From: Brachybacterium sp. EE-P12
GTDB lineage: Bacteria; Actinomycetota; Actinomycetes; Actinomycetales; Dermabacteraceae
Direction: 5' to 3'
Length of the DNA stretch: 64,000 nucleotides
NCBI RefSeq assembly: GCF_003711805.1
Contig: NZ_QXCP01000001.1
Location: 62,001-126,000 of the forward strand
Within the stretch, counting starts at the first letter, position 1, and each line of letters begins with the position of its first letter. The notes under the pieces were generated by a model, which saw only the letters and a list, made by a program, of their open reading frames with translations, ran no database searches and was not told where the DNA came from. The translations under genes and the position numbers were made by a program. Shown here one piece after another: positions 16,513-25,018 of the stretch.

Positions 16513-19080
16513 TCAGTCGCGCTCGCGGGCGGCGGGGTCCGACTGAGTGTCCTGGTTAGGCCCCTCCGAAGGCCCCTCGTCGGGGGACTCCTTCTCGGTG
16601 GGCTCCTCCTCGGTCGTCTCTTCCGCGGACGGCTCCTCGGAAGGCTCCTCCTCGGCGGGCTCTTCCTCCTCGGGAGTCTCCTCCTCGGTGGTCTCCTCCT
16701 CGGACGGCTCCTCGGAAGGCTCCTCCTCGGTCGTCTCCTCCTCGGAGGGCTCCTCGCTGGGCTCCTCGGAGGGCTCCTCGCTCGGCTCCTCGGCAGGCTC
16801 CTCCTCGGTCGGCTCGGGGGCCTGAGTGGGCTGGGGGGCCTGCGTGGGCGGCGGGGTGTAGCTGCGCTCGCGCGTCTCGTTCTCCAGCCGCACCCGGCCG
16901 GGGAAGTCGATGAACTCCTCGCCCTCGAGCGAGGTGGACATGATGTCGCCCCACACCTGGGTGGGGAAGGTGCCGCCGGTGATGTTCCGCTCGCCGCCGA
17001 AGGGGGTCAGCGACTCCTCGGCGGTCCCGTCCTCGGAGGGCTGGAACATGCCCACGGCGGTGACGAGCTGCGGGGTGAAGCCCACGAACCACGCGGAGCG
17101 GAACTTCTCGGAGGTGCCGGTCTTGCCGGCCACGGGGCGGCCGCCCATGACGTTCTGCAGGCTGCGGGCCGAGCCCTGGGTGGGCGGCCCCTGCAGCGCG
17201 ACGGTCGCATTGATCGCGACCTCCTCGTCCATGGCCCGGGTGTCGTCGGCCTCGTGCTCGTAGCGCGAGGAGCCGTCGGGCCGGGTCACGGTCTGGACGA
17301 TGTAGGAGTCGCGATGCACCCCGCCGGAGGCGATCGAGCCGTAGACCTCGGCCATCTCCGCGACGGTCGGGGAGGCGGAGCCGAGCACGTTGGAGGCGTC
17401 GGCGTTCAGCCCCGGGGTCTTCTCCGGCAGGCCCAGCGAGATCGCGGTCTCCTGGGTGCGCTCGGGGCCGATCTCGAGGTTCGCCTCCGCATAGGCGGTG
17501 TTGATCGAGTTGGTGGTCGCCTTCTCGAGGGTGACCCGGCCGTAGTCGACATTATTGAAGTTGTTCACGGTCCAGCCGCCGCGGAAGGACTTCGGGGAGT
17601 TGCCGTCCCAGCGGGAGTCCAGCGGGTAGCCGTCCTCGAGCGCGGCGATCAGTGTGAAGGTCTTGAAGATCGAGCCGGCCTGCATGCGGGACTGGGTCGC
17701 GTCGTTCTGCGCCTGGGTGACGTAGTCCGCGCCGCCGTACATGCCGCGGATCGCGCCGGTGGAGGGGTCCATCGTCACGGTGCCCACGCGGTTCGCCTCG
17801 GGGCGGTCATCGGGCAGGTTCTCGACGGCCTGGACGGTGTTCTCCTGGATCGCCGGGTCGATCGTGGAGACGATCGTGAAGCCGCCGGTGTTGATCTCGT
17901 CCTCGGTGAAGCCCTCGGAGACCAGCTCGTTGCGGACCTGCGCGAGGAGATAGCCGTTGGTGCCGCCGAGGGAGTTCTCGGACGTCGGCTCGACGGTCTC
18001 GGGGAACTCGAGCGCGTCCGCCTCCTCGGGGGTCAGCTGCCCCTCGGCGACCTGGCGCGTGATCACCCGATCCCAGAGCTGCGTGGCCTGCTCGGGGCTG
18101 TTCGCGGGGTCGTAGGTCGAGGGGCTCGGGATCACGGCCACCAGCAGCGCGGCCTCGGCCTCGTCCAGCTCGGAGGCGTCCTTGTCGAAGTAGGCCTGCG
18201 AGGCCTCCTGCACGCCGTAGGCGCCGCGACCGAAGTAGATGGTGTTGAGATAGCGGGAGAGGATCTCGTCCTTGCTGAGCTCCTGGTCGATCTTCAGCGC
18301 CATGATCGCCTCCTTCGCCTTGCCGACGTAGGAGGTCTCGGTGCCTGTGTAGTACCGCTCCACGTACTGCATGGTGATGGTGGACGCGCCCTGGCGGGCC
18401 CCGCCCTGGAGGTTGTTCACGGCCGCGCGGAGGATCCCTCGCGGCGAGACGCCGCGGTTCTCGTAGAAGCTCGAGTCCTCGCTGGCGACGACGGCCTCCT
18501 TGACGGTGTCGGGGACCTCGTCGGCCGGCAGCTCGGTGCGGTTGACCTCGCTGAACTGGCCCATCTCGGTCTCGCCGTCGGCGAAGTAGACGCGGGAGGT
18601 CTGGGCGAGGGCGAAGTCCGAGGGCTCGGGCACCTCGGTGTCGTTGTAGAGCCACACCGAGAAGCCGAGGCCGGCGAGGACGAACAGCGCGATCGCGCCG
18701 ACGACCAGGCGCAGCGAGGGGATCCAGCGCCAGGGGTTCTCCTTCCCGGCGCGCGGGTAGTTCAGGAAGTTGGTCGCGGCGGCGTTCTTCCCGCGCGAGC
18801 CCGCGGCGCCCTTCGGGGCGGCGCCGGCATGGCGGGCGCTGACGGAGGTGCGAGAGGTGGGTCGCTTCGCGGCGGCCGACGTGCCCTTCGAGCCGGCCGA
18901 CGCGCCTCCGGCGGTGCGCGCGGTGCGGCTCGAGCCCTTGGCGGACCCGGACGTCGCGGCGCCGGGCTTCGCAGCGCCGCTCTTGGCGGAGCCGCTCCTG
19001 GCGGACTTCCCCGCAGGCGTACGGCGCACACCCGCGGCACGGCGGCTGCCGCCGTTCGACGAGCGTCGGGACTCGCTCAT
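16513..19080 (-). CDS. Class A penicillin-binding protein (transglycosylase/transpeptidase)
   Basis: The 855-residue PonA-type enzyme has a long basic Ala/Ser/Lys/Arg-rich cytoplasmic head (residues 1-120), one membrane helix (about 140-160), a GT51 glycosyltransferase domain (catalytic EDSSFYENRG from residue 201, GASTITMQ near 233) and a transpeptidase domain with SxxK (S470-I-F-K473), a TNSINTA SxN-type motif and KTGT (653-656). It polymerises and cross-links peptidoglycan. From about residue 740 the tail is Pro-rich and then almost entirely Glu/Ser/Pro/Thr (repeated SEEP and TEEE units, bases 16560-16815). The ATG at 19080 follows AGGAGCAGCC. It is transcribed in the same direction as pcnA, 171 bases downstream of it. 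Confidence 0.93.
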   Translation of the reverse strand: MSESRRSSNGGSRRAAGVRRTPAGKSARSGSAKSGAAKPGAATSGSAKGSSRTARTAGGASAGSKGTSAAAKRPTSRTSVSARHAGAAPKGAAGSRGKNAAATNFLNYPRAGKENPWRWIPSLRLVVGAIALFVLAGLGFSVWLYNDTEVPEPSDFALAQTSRVYFADGETEMGQFSEVNRTELPADEVPDTVKEAVVASEDSSFYENRGVSPRGILRAAVNNLQGGARQGASTITMQYVERYYTGTETSYVGKAKEAIMALKIDQELSKDEILSRYLNTIYFGRGAYGVQEASQAYFDKDASELDEAEAALLVAVIPSPSTYDPANSPEQATQLWDRVITRQVAEGQLTPEEADALEFPETVEPTSENSLGGTNGYLLAQVRNELVSEGFTEDEINTGGFTIVSTIDPAIQENTVQAVENLPDDRPEANRVGTVTMDPSTGAIRGMYGGADYVTQAQNDATQSRMQAGSIFKTFTLIAALEDGYPLDSRWDGNSPKSFRGGWTVNNFNNVDYGRVTLEKATTNSINTAYAEANLEIGPERTQETAISLGLPEKTPGLNADASNVLGSASPTVAEMAEVYGSIASGGVHRDSYIVQTVTRPDGSSRYEHEADDTRAMDEEVAINATVALQGPPTQGSARSLQNVMGGRPVAGKTGTSEKFRSAWFVGFTPQLVTAVGMFQPSEDGTAEESLTPFGGERNITGGTFPTQVWGDIMSTSLEGEEFIDFPGRVRLENETRERSYTPPPTQAPQPTQAPEPTEEEPAEEPSEEPSEEPSEEPSEEETTEEEPSEEPSEEETTEEETPEEEEPAEEEPSEEPSAEETTEEEPTEKESPDEGPSEGPNQDTQSDPAARERD

Positions 19081-19251
19081 GGCTGCTCCTGGTCCTTCGG
19101 GGGGCATGATCGGGGAGGGCGCCTCGGCGTCCAGCCCCCCAGTATGATCACGGCCCCGCGCCCGACGGAACGCCGCGGCGGCGAAGCACACAGGGTGTGC
19201 ACGTCCGGTGCGTCCTCGCTCACACCGTCGTGCGTGCCCGGCGGCTCCCGC

Positions 19252-20730
19252 CTACCTCTCGGTCCGCGCCGCCCACCAGGCCAGCAGCTCCTGTTCGGCG
19301 CGCTCCTCGCCGAGCGGGCCGTGCTCCATGCGCAGCTCGAGCAGGTGCTTGTAGGCCTCTCCCACCTCGCGCCCCGGGGGGAGGTCGAGGATCTGCATGA
19401 TCCGGTTGCCGTCGAGGTCGGGGCGGATCCGTCCGATCTCCTCCTGCTCGGCGAGGTGATCGATGCGCGCCTCGAGCTCGTCATAGGCGCGGGCCAGCGT
19501 GCGGGCCTTGCGCCTGTTGCGGGTGGTGACGTCCGCGCGGGTCAGCCGGTGCAGGTGCTGCAGCAGGTCCCCGGCATCGGTGACATAGCGGCGCACGGCG
19601 GAGTCGGTCCAGGGCGAGTCGACGTAGCCGTGGAAGCGCAGGTGCAGCTCGACCAGGCGCGCGACCTTCTTGGTGGTGTCCTTGTCGAAGGTCAGCGCCT
19701 TCATCCGCTTCGCGGTCATCTTCGCGCCGACGGTCTCGTGGAAGCGGAAGGTGACCACGCCCCCCTCCTCGAAGCGCCGCGTGGCGGGCTTGCCCACGTC
19801 GTGCATGAGCGCCGCGAGGCGCAGCACCAGGTCGGGGCGCTCGCAGGGGCCGCCGGAGCCGGCCGGGCTCTCGAGGTCGATCGCCTGGTCGAGCACGGTG
19901 AGCGTGTGCTGGTAGACGTCCTTGTGGTGGTGGTGCTCGTCGATCTCGAGCTGCAGCGCCGGCAGCTCGGGCAGCACGTGCGCGGCCAGCCCCAGCTCCG
20001 TCATCATCTCGAGCCCGCCGCGGGGGTCGGCGCCGAGCATGAGCTTCACGAGCTCCTCCCGCACCCGCTCGGCGGAGACGATCGTGATCCGCTCGGCGAG
20101 CTCCTCGACCGCGTCGGCCGTCGCGTCCTCGATCCGGAACCCGAGCTGGGAGACGAACCGGACCGCGCGCATCATCCGCAGCGGGTCGTCGCTGAAGGAC
20201 TGCGCGGGCGCGACGGGCGTGCGCAGCAGGGTGCGGGCGAGATCGGCGAGCCCGTCGAAGGGGTCGACGAGCTCCAGGGAGGGAAGGCGCACCGCCATGG
20301 CGTTGACGGTGAAGTCGCGCCGGGAGAGGTCGCCGGCGAGGGTGTCGCCGTACTCGACCTGCGGCTTGCGGGAGGCGGGGTCGTAGGACTCGGTGCGATA
20401 GGTCGTGATCTCGACCTTCACCCCGTCGCGCATCCCGCCGAGGGTGCCGAAGTCCCGGCCCATGTCCCAGATCGCGCCGTCCCGCGTCCAGGAGCGCAGG
20501 ATCTCCTCGGTCTCCTCCGGGCGGGCGGAGGTGGTGAAGTCGAGGTCCGCGCTCGAGCGGCCGAGCACCGCGTCGCGCACCGGCCCGCCCACCAGCGCGA
20601 GCTCGTGCCCGGCGGCCTCGAACAGCCTCCCCAGCTCATGGACCTCCTCCGGCAGGGCCCGGAACATGGAGGCCGCACGGGTGCGGGCGGTCGCGAGACG
20701 CTCGGCGGTGTCGTCGGCGGGTTCGGTCAC
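19252..20730 (-). CDS. pcnA: CCA-adding tRNA nucleotidyltransferase
   Basis: The 492-residue enzyme has the class II nucleotidyltransferase head (LALVGGPVRDAVLGR, then SADLDFTTSA with the catalytic Asp pair), SRRDFTVNAMA and DDPLRMMRAVRF, followed by an HD-like domain (HHHHKDVYQHTL and MHDVGKP). It builds or repairs the 3' CCA end of tRNAs; the three tRNA genes in this window do not encode CCA. It starts with GTG at 20730 and is divergent from the DUF6049 gene; this pcnA/DUF6049/murJ arrangement is also found in mycobacteria. Confidence 0.95.
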   Translation of the reverse strand: MTEPADDTAERLATARTRAASMFRALPEEVHELGRLFEAAGHELALVGGPVRDAVLGRSSADLDFTTSARPEETEEILRSWTRDGAIWDMGRDFGTLGGMRDGVKVEITTYRTESYDPASRKPQVEYGDTLAGDLSRRDFTVNAMAVRLPSLELVDPFDGLADLARTLLRTPVAPAQSFSDDPLRMMRAVRFVSQLGFRIEDATADAVEELAERITIVSAERVREELVKLMLGADPRGGLEMMTELGLAAHVLPELPALQLEIDEHHHHKDVYQHTLTVLDQAIDLESPAGSGGPCERPDLVLRLAALMHDVGKPATRRFEEGGVVTFRFHETVGAKMTAKRMKALTFDKDTTKKVARLVELHLRFHGYVDSPWTDSAVRRYVTDAGDLLQHLHRLTRADVTTRNRRKARTLARAYDELEARIDHLAEQEEIGRIRPDLDGNRIMQILDLPPGREVGEAYKHLLELRMEHGPLGEERAEQELLAWWAARTER

Positions 20731-20836
20731 GGGCGGTCCTGTCCTGGAGGCGGGGCGGGGAAGGGGCGGGGGCGCAGGTGTGGAGGTGTCGTGCCCCCTC
20801 AGCTCCTCTACGGTAGCGGCCGCTTACAGTGTCCTC

Positions 20837-23218
20837 ATGCCGTCGTCCCTGCCTGCCGTGCGCCCGGCGCTCACGGCGCTGCTGACGGTGCTGGTCGTCG
20901 CCTCGTCAGCGCTGGTCAGCGCACCGGCGACGCAGCTGCCCGCGGCACAGGCCGTCGGCGCGGAGGCACCGGCCTCCCCGTCCGCGCCGCAGCGCGACAC
21001 GCCGCTGAGCATGGACCTCGTCTCACTGACCCCCACCTCCCTCGCCCCCGGCGGCACGCTCCGGGCAGAGGTCGAGGTGACCAACACCTCCTCCGAGCCG
21101 CTCGAGGACCTCGACCTCGAGCTGCGCACCCGCGCCCCCCGGGTCACCGATCGGGCGGTGCTGGCCGACTGGCAGTCGCAGACGGACCCCGACACCGACG
21201 GCCCCGCCCTCGCCACCGCCGTCGCCGCGGACGACGAGGTCGATGCGCTCGCCCCCGAGGAGTCGCGGACCCTCGAGGTGGAGATCGACGCGGAGGAGCT
21301 CGGCTACTCCGAGGAGACCTACTTCTGGGGCACGCGCCGGCTGTCCCTGACCGCGGTCGCCGCCGACGAGCCGCTCACGAGCCTGCGCACCTTCGTGGTG
21401 TGGCGACCCGAGGGCACCGAGGCGCGGATCACCCAGTCCACGCTGCTGCCGCTGGCCGAGCCCGACGCCGCCGCGGCCGTGGCCTCGCCCGAGGCGCACA
21501 CCGCCTCCGGCGAGGAAGGGCATCTCGCCGCGATGCAGCAGCTCGCGACGCGCGAGGACGTCGACTGGTGGCTGGACCCCGCGCTGCTGGACCCGCCGAA
21601 CCTCCCCGAGCCCGGGAGCGAGGACGGCACCGGTGAGGAGAGCTCCACGACCCCCGAGCTGCGACCCGACCCGGTCTCGAGCACGATCGCCGACGAGCTC
21701 GACGCCGCCGTCGGCGCCCGCACCGTCCTCGCCGCCCCCTACGCCGACGCCGACCGGGTGAGCCTGCGCGCGGCGGGAGCGCTCGTGCTCGAGAGCGCCG
21801 CCCGGGACGCGGCCGACGACGTGTGGCGCAGCGCCGGGATCTCCCCGCGCGCCGAGGCGCTCGAGGTGCCCGGACCGGAGGCGGACCCCGAGGCGCTCGA
21901 GCAGGCGATCGAGGTGGGGGCGAGCACGGTGGTGGTGCCCTCGAGCTCGGTGCGCCCCGACCCCGCCGCCTCGGTGACCCCGAGCTCGGTGGGCAGGTAC
22001 GAATCCTCCCGCACCGAGGGCGGCGAGCTCTCCGTGCTCGCCCCCGACCCCGTCCTGTCCCAGGAGTTCTCGCAGCTCACGACCGACGGGGACACCGAGC
22101 AGACCCGCCAGCGGCTGCTCGCCGAGACCGCGACCATCGCCTCGGAGTACACCACCGCCTCGCGCCACGTGCTGATCTCCCCGTCGGCCGCCGCGGAGCT
22201 GGACCCCGAGGCGGCCGGCAGCGTGCTCGACGCCTTCGCCGAGGTGCCGTGGCTCGCGTCCGGCAGCACCGCCTCGCTGCTGGACGCCGCCGACCAGCAG
22301 GACTGGACCACGGATCCGCAGGCCGGGGACGAGGAGCTGCTGGCGCTCGGCCGGCTGCGCGCCGAGGACATCCACCCCAGCGCCCCCTCCGACGGCACCT
22401 GGACGGTCCAGGACGAGGCGCAGGAGCCGCAGCTGCTGGAGGAGCGGACGCTCACCTCGCTCGAGGACAGCTGGCGCCGCCTGGAAGCGCTGGGCACCGC
22501 GATGGAGGACGACACGTCCCTGGACGCCGCCCGCCTCGAGGTCCTCGGCGCGACCTCCGCGCACTGGCGCGGGGATCCCGCGACGCCGGCCGCGCGGGCC
22601 CAGGACGCCGCCGAGCGCGCCGACGCGCTGCAGGAGCGGATCCAGGTGGTCCCCGCCTCCGGCTACAACGTCGTCTCCGACACCGCCGACGTGCCCATCA
22701 CCATCACCAACGGTCTGGACACCCCCATCACCGTGAAGGTCGCGGTGACCTCCGACAAGCCGCTCGTGCAGATCGGGGAGCCGGCCGTGGTGGAGGTCCC
22801 CGCCCACGGACAGGTCAACGCGACCGTGGACGTGGAGGCGGTCGCCAACGGCGCCGTCACCCTCACCACGACCCTGACCACCGAGGACGACCGCGCCCTG
22901 GCCGACCCCGTCGAGGTGCCGCTGACGGTGAACCCGTCGTGGGAGAACTGGACCACGCTCGTGCTCGTGATCGCGATGGGCCTGCTGGTGATCATCGGCG
23001 TCGCCCGGGCCCGACGCACCGGTGCCAGCACCCGCGCCCCCGCGATCCGCGGCCCCGAGGATCCCGAGGAGCTCGCCCGCACGGGCCGGACCACGCTGGA
23101 CACCTCGATGCCGCAGCGCACCTGGGCGGAGCGGGCGGGGTATCGCGAGGACGACCCGGGCCCCGCCGCCGACGACGCCCCAGATCCCGACGACCGCCCA
23201 GAGGAGGATCCCCGATGA
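20837..23218 (+). CDS. DUF6049 family secreted/membrane-anchored protein
   Basis: The 793-residue protein has an N-terminal signal sequence (residues 1-40), a large extracytoplasmic region with two recognisable parts (an early beta-rich region with TNTSSEPLEDLDLELR, and a late immunoglobulin-like part with YNVVSDTADVPITITNGLDTPI), one C-terminal membrane helix (about 709-725) and an acidic cytoplasmic tail. DUF6049 proteins are encoded beside murJ across actinobacteria (Rv3909 in M. tuberculosis) and are thought to act in envelope growth; no biochemical function is known. The ATG at 20837 is chosen for the signal peptide. The stop overlaps the murJ ATG as ATGA, so the two are co-translated. 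Confidence 0.85.
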   Translation: MPSSLPAVRPALTALLTVLVVASSALVSAPATQLPAAQAVGAEAPASPSAPQRDTPLSMDLVSLTPTSLAPGGTLRAEVEVTNTSSEPLEDLDLELRTRAPRVTDRAVLADWQSQTDPDTDGPALATAVAADDEVDALAPEESRTLEVEIDAEELGYSEETYFWGTRRLSLTAVAADEPLTSLRTFVVWRPEGTEARITQSTLLPLAEPDAAAAVASPEAHTASGEEGHLAAMQQLATREDVDWWLDPALLDPPNLPEPGSEDGTGEESSTTPELRPDPVSSTIADELDAAVGARTVLAAPYADADRVSLRAAGALVLESAARDAADDVWRSAGISPRAEALEVPGPEADPEALEQAIEVGASTVVVPSSSVRPDPAASVTPSSVGRYESSRTEGGELSVLAPDPVLSQEFSQLTTDGDTEQTRQRLLAETATIASEYTTASRHVLISPSAAAELDPEAAGSVLDAFAEVPWLASGSTASLLDAADQQDWTTDPQAGDEELLALGRLRAEDIHPSAPSDGTWTVQDEAQEPQLLEERTLTSLEDSWRRLEALGTAMEDDTSLDAARLEVLGATSAHWRGDPATPAARAQDAAERADALQERIQVVPASGYNVVSDTADVPITITNGLDTPITVKVAVTSDKPLVQIGEPAVVEVPAHGQVNATVDVEAVANGAVTLTTTLTTEDDRALADPVEVPLTVNPSWENWTTLVLVIAMGLLVIIGVARARRTGASTRAPAIRGPEDPEELARTGRTTLDTSMPQRTWAERAGYREDDPGPAADDAPDPDDRPEEDPR

Positions 23219-24963
23219 GCAGCACCCGCCGGGTCCCCAGGGTCCATCACGTTCCCCGCCACCGCCGCCACGGCAGCCCCTCCAGCCGGTCCCGCCTGCT
23301 GCAGGCGAGCGTGCTCATGGCCTCGGGCTCGCTGGTCTCCCGCCTGCTCGGCTTCGTGCGGAACTTCCTGTTCGGCGCGATCCTCGGCGGGTCGATGTCC
23401 TCGGCCGCGAACGCCTTCAGCGCCGCGAACACCCTGCCCAACACGATCTGGCTGCTCGTGGGCGGCGGCACCCTGAACGCGATCCTGGTGCCCGCGATCG
23501 TGCGCGCCGTGAAACGCCCGGACCGCGGCAGCGACTACATCTCCCGCCTGATGACCCTCGTCGCGGCGCTGTCCCTGGGCGTGACGGCGGTCTGCATGAT
23601 CGCGGTGCCGCTGCTGCTCACCCTCACCAGCGGCGTGCTGCCGCCGTCGACCTACGCGCTCGCGGTCCAGCTGGGCTACTGGATGATGCCGCAGATCTTC
23701 TTCTCGGCGCTGTACGTGATGTGCGGTCAGCTGCTGAACGCCCACGACTCCTTCGGCCCGTACCAGTGGGCTCCCGTGGTCAACAACCTCGTGGGCATCC
23801 TCGGGGCGGCGCTGTTCCTGGGCCTGTGGGGCACCGTCGGCGATCCCTCGCAGTGGACCCTGTCGATGGTGGCCGCGATGGCGCTGCTGAACGTCGGCAG
23901 CTCGGCGGCGCAGGTCGTGTTCCTGTCCTGGTACGTCAAGAAGCTCGACCTGCGGCTGCGCCCGAAGTGGGGCCTGCGCGGACTGGGCCTCGGCAAGCTC
24001 TCCCGGATCGGCCTGTGGTCGCTGGCGATGCTGGGCCTGGGGCAGCTGGGCATCTGGGCCTCGCGCTGGGCGACCGGCGGCGCGGTGGAGATGACCGAGC
24101 ACTACCAGGGCCAGCCGGAGCTCGCGGCCCGCTATCCGGCGCTGCTGACCCTGGAGTGGGCGTATCTCGCCTTCATGGTCCCGCAGGGGATCATCGCCGT
24201 CACACTGGTCACGGCCGCCTTCCCGTCGATCTCCCGCAGCGCCGTGGCCGAGGACCATGCCGGGGCCCTGGCCCGCTACACCGACACCAACCGGATGCTG
24301 ACGGTCGCGATGGTGCTGTGCACCGCTGTGTTCGTCGCGATGGCGGGCCCAATCATGTGGGTGATCGGCGGCGGCACCGGGGAGATCGGCGCGCGGGCGA
24401 ACGGGACGGTGCTGGTCGCCTACATGCTGGGCCTGGTGCCCTTCGCCTCGCTCTACCTGATCAAGCGCCTGTTCTACGCCTACGAGGACGCCCGCACGCC
24501 GTTCCTCGCCCAGATCCCGATCGCCGCGGTGACGCTGCTGTCGGTGCCGGTGATCCTCACGCTCGTGGATCCGCAGTACGCAGCGGTCTCCGCCGCCGGA
24601 GCGACGAGCCTCGGCAACGTGCTCGCCTGGGCGTTCAGCCAGTGGAAGCTGCGCCAGCACGCCAGGCGGCACCGCACGGCCCCGCCGAGCCTCCTCGCCG
24701 AGGGCGTGCTGCTGGGGAAGCTGGCCGGGGCGGGCGCAGTGAGCTGGGCCGTGGGCACCGGGCTCGTCGCCCTCCTGAGCGACCAGTTCTGGCAGCACCG
24801 CAGCTACGCCGTGGTGCTCGGGATCCTCGTCGGGGCCGTGATGGTCGCGGTGTTCGCCGCGGCCGGGCATGTCCTGCGGGTGCCCGAGGTGCGCCAGCTG
24901 GTGGCCACGACGCGCCGACTGTCCGGCCGGCTCCGCCGTCGGGGAGCGGGGGCGACCTCGTAG
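23215..24963 (+). CDS. murJ: Lipid II flippase MurJ (MviN family)
   Basis: The 582-residue protein has about 14 membrane helices. Typical MurJ features are the basic N-terminus, SGSLVSRLLGFVRNFLFGAILG, ANTLPNTIW, the QIFFSALYVMCGQLLNAHDSFGPY segment split by loops, and RLFYAYEDARTPF. It flips lipid-linked peptidoglycan precursor to the outer face. In mycobacteria the protein continues into a cytoplasmic pseudokinase and an extracytoplasmic domain; here it stops after the membrane part, and those domains are encoded by the next gene. GAGGAGG precedes the ATG. Confidence 0.95.
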   Translation: MSSTRRVPRVHHVPRHRRHGSPSSRSRLLQASVLMASGSLVSRLLGFVRNFLFGAILGGSMSSAANAFSAANTLPNTIWLLVGGGTLNAILVPAIVRAVKRPDRGSDYISRLMTLVAALSLGVTAVCMIAVPLLLTLTSGVLPPSTYALAVQLGYWMMPQIFFSALYVMCGQLLNAHDSFGPYQWAPVVNNLVGILGAALFLGLWGTVGDPSQWTLSMVAAMALLNVGSSAAQVVFLSWYVKKLDLRLRPKWGLRGLGLGKLSRIGLWSLAMLGLGQLGIWASRWATGGAVEMTEHYQGQPELAARYPALLTLEWAYLAFMVPQGIIAVTLVTAAFPSISRSAVAEDHAGALARYTDTNRMLTVAMVLCTAVFVAMAGPIMWVIGGGTGEIGARANGTVLVAYMLGLVPFASLYLIKRLFYAYEDARTPFLAQIPIAAVTLLSVPVILTLVDPQYAAVSAAGATSLGNVLAWAFSQWKLRQHARRHRTAPPSLLAEGVLLGKLAGAGAVSWAVGTGLVALLSDQFWQHRSYAVVLGILVGAVMVAVFAAAGHVLRVPEVRQLVATTRRLSGRLRRRGAGATS

Positions 24964-25018
24964 CATGGTCGACGCAGGAGACGGGCAGCGTCCCGCCGGA
25001 CGAGGAGAGGGAGGGTCC

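Noticed and set aside
17254..21636. 1460-residue open frame on the plus strand
   Set aside because: It runs antisense through the PBP and CCA-enzyme genes and into the DUF6049 gene; its composition is that of a shadow frame.
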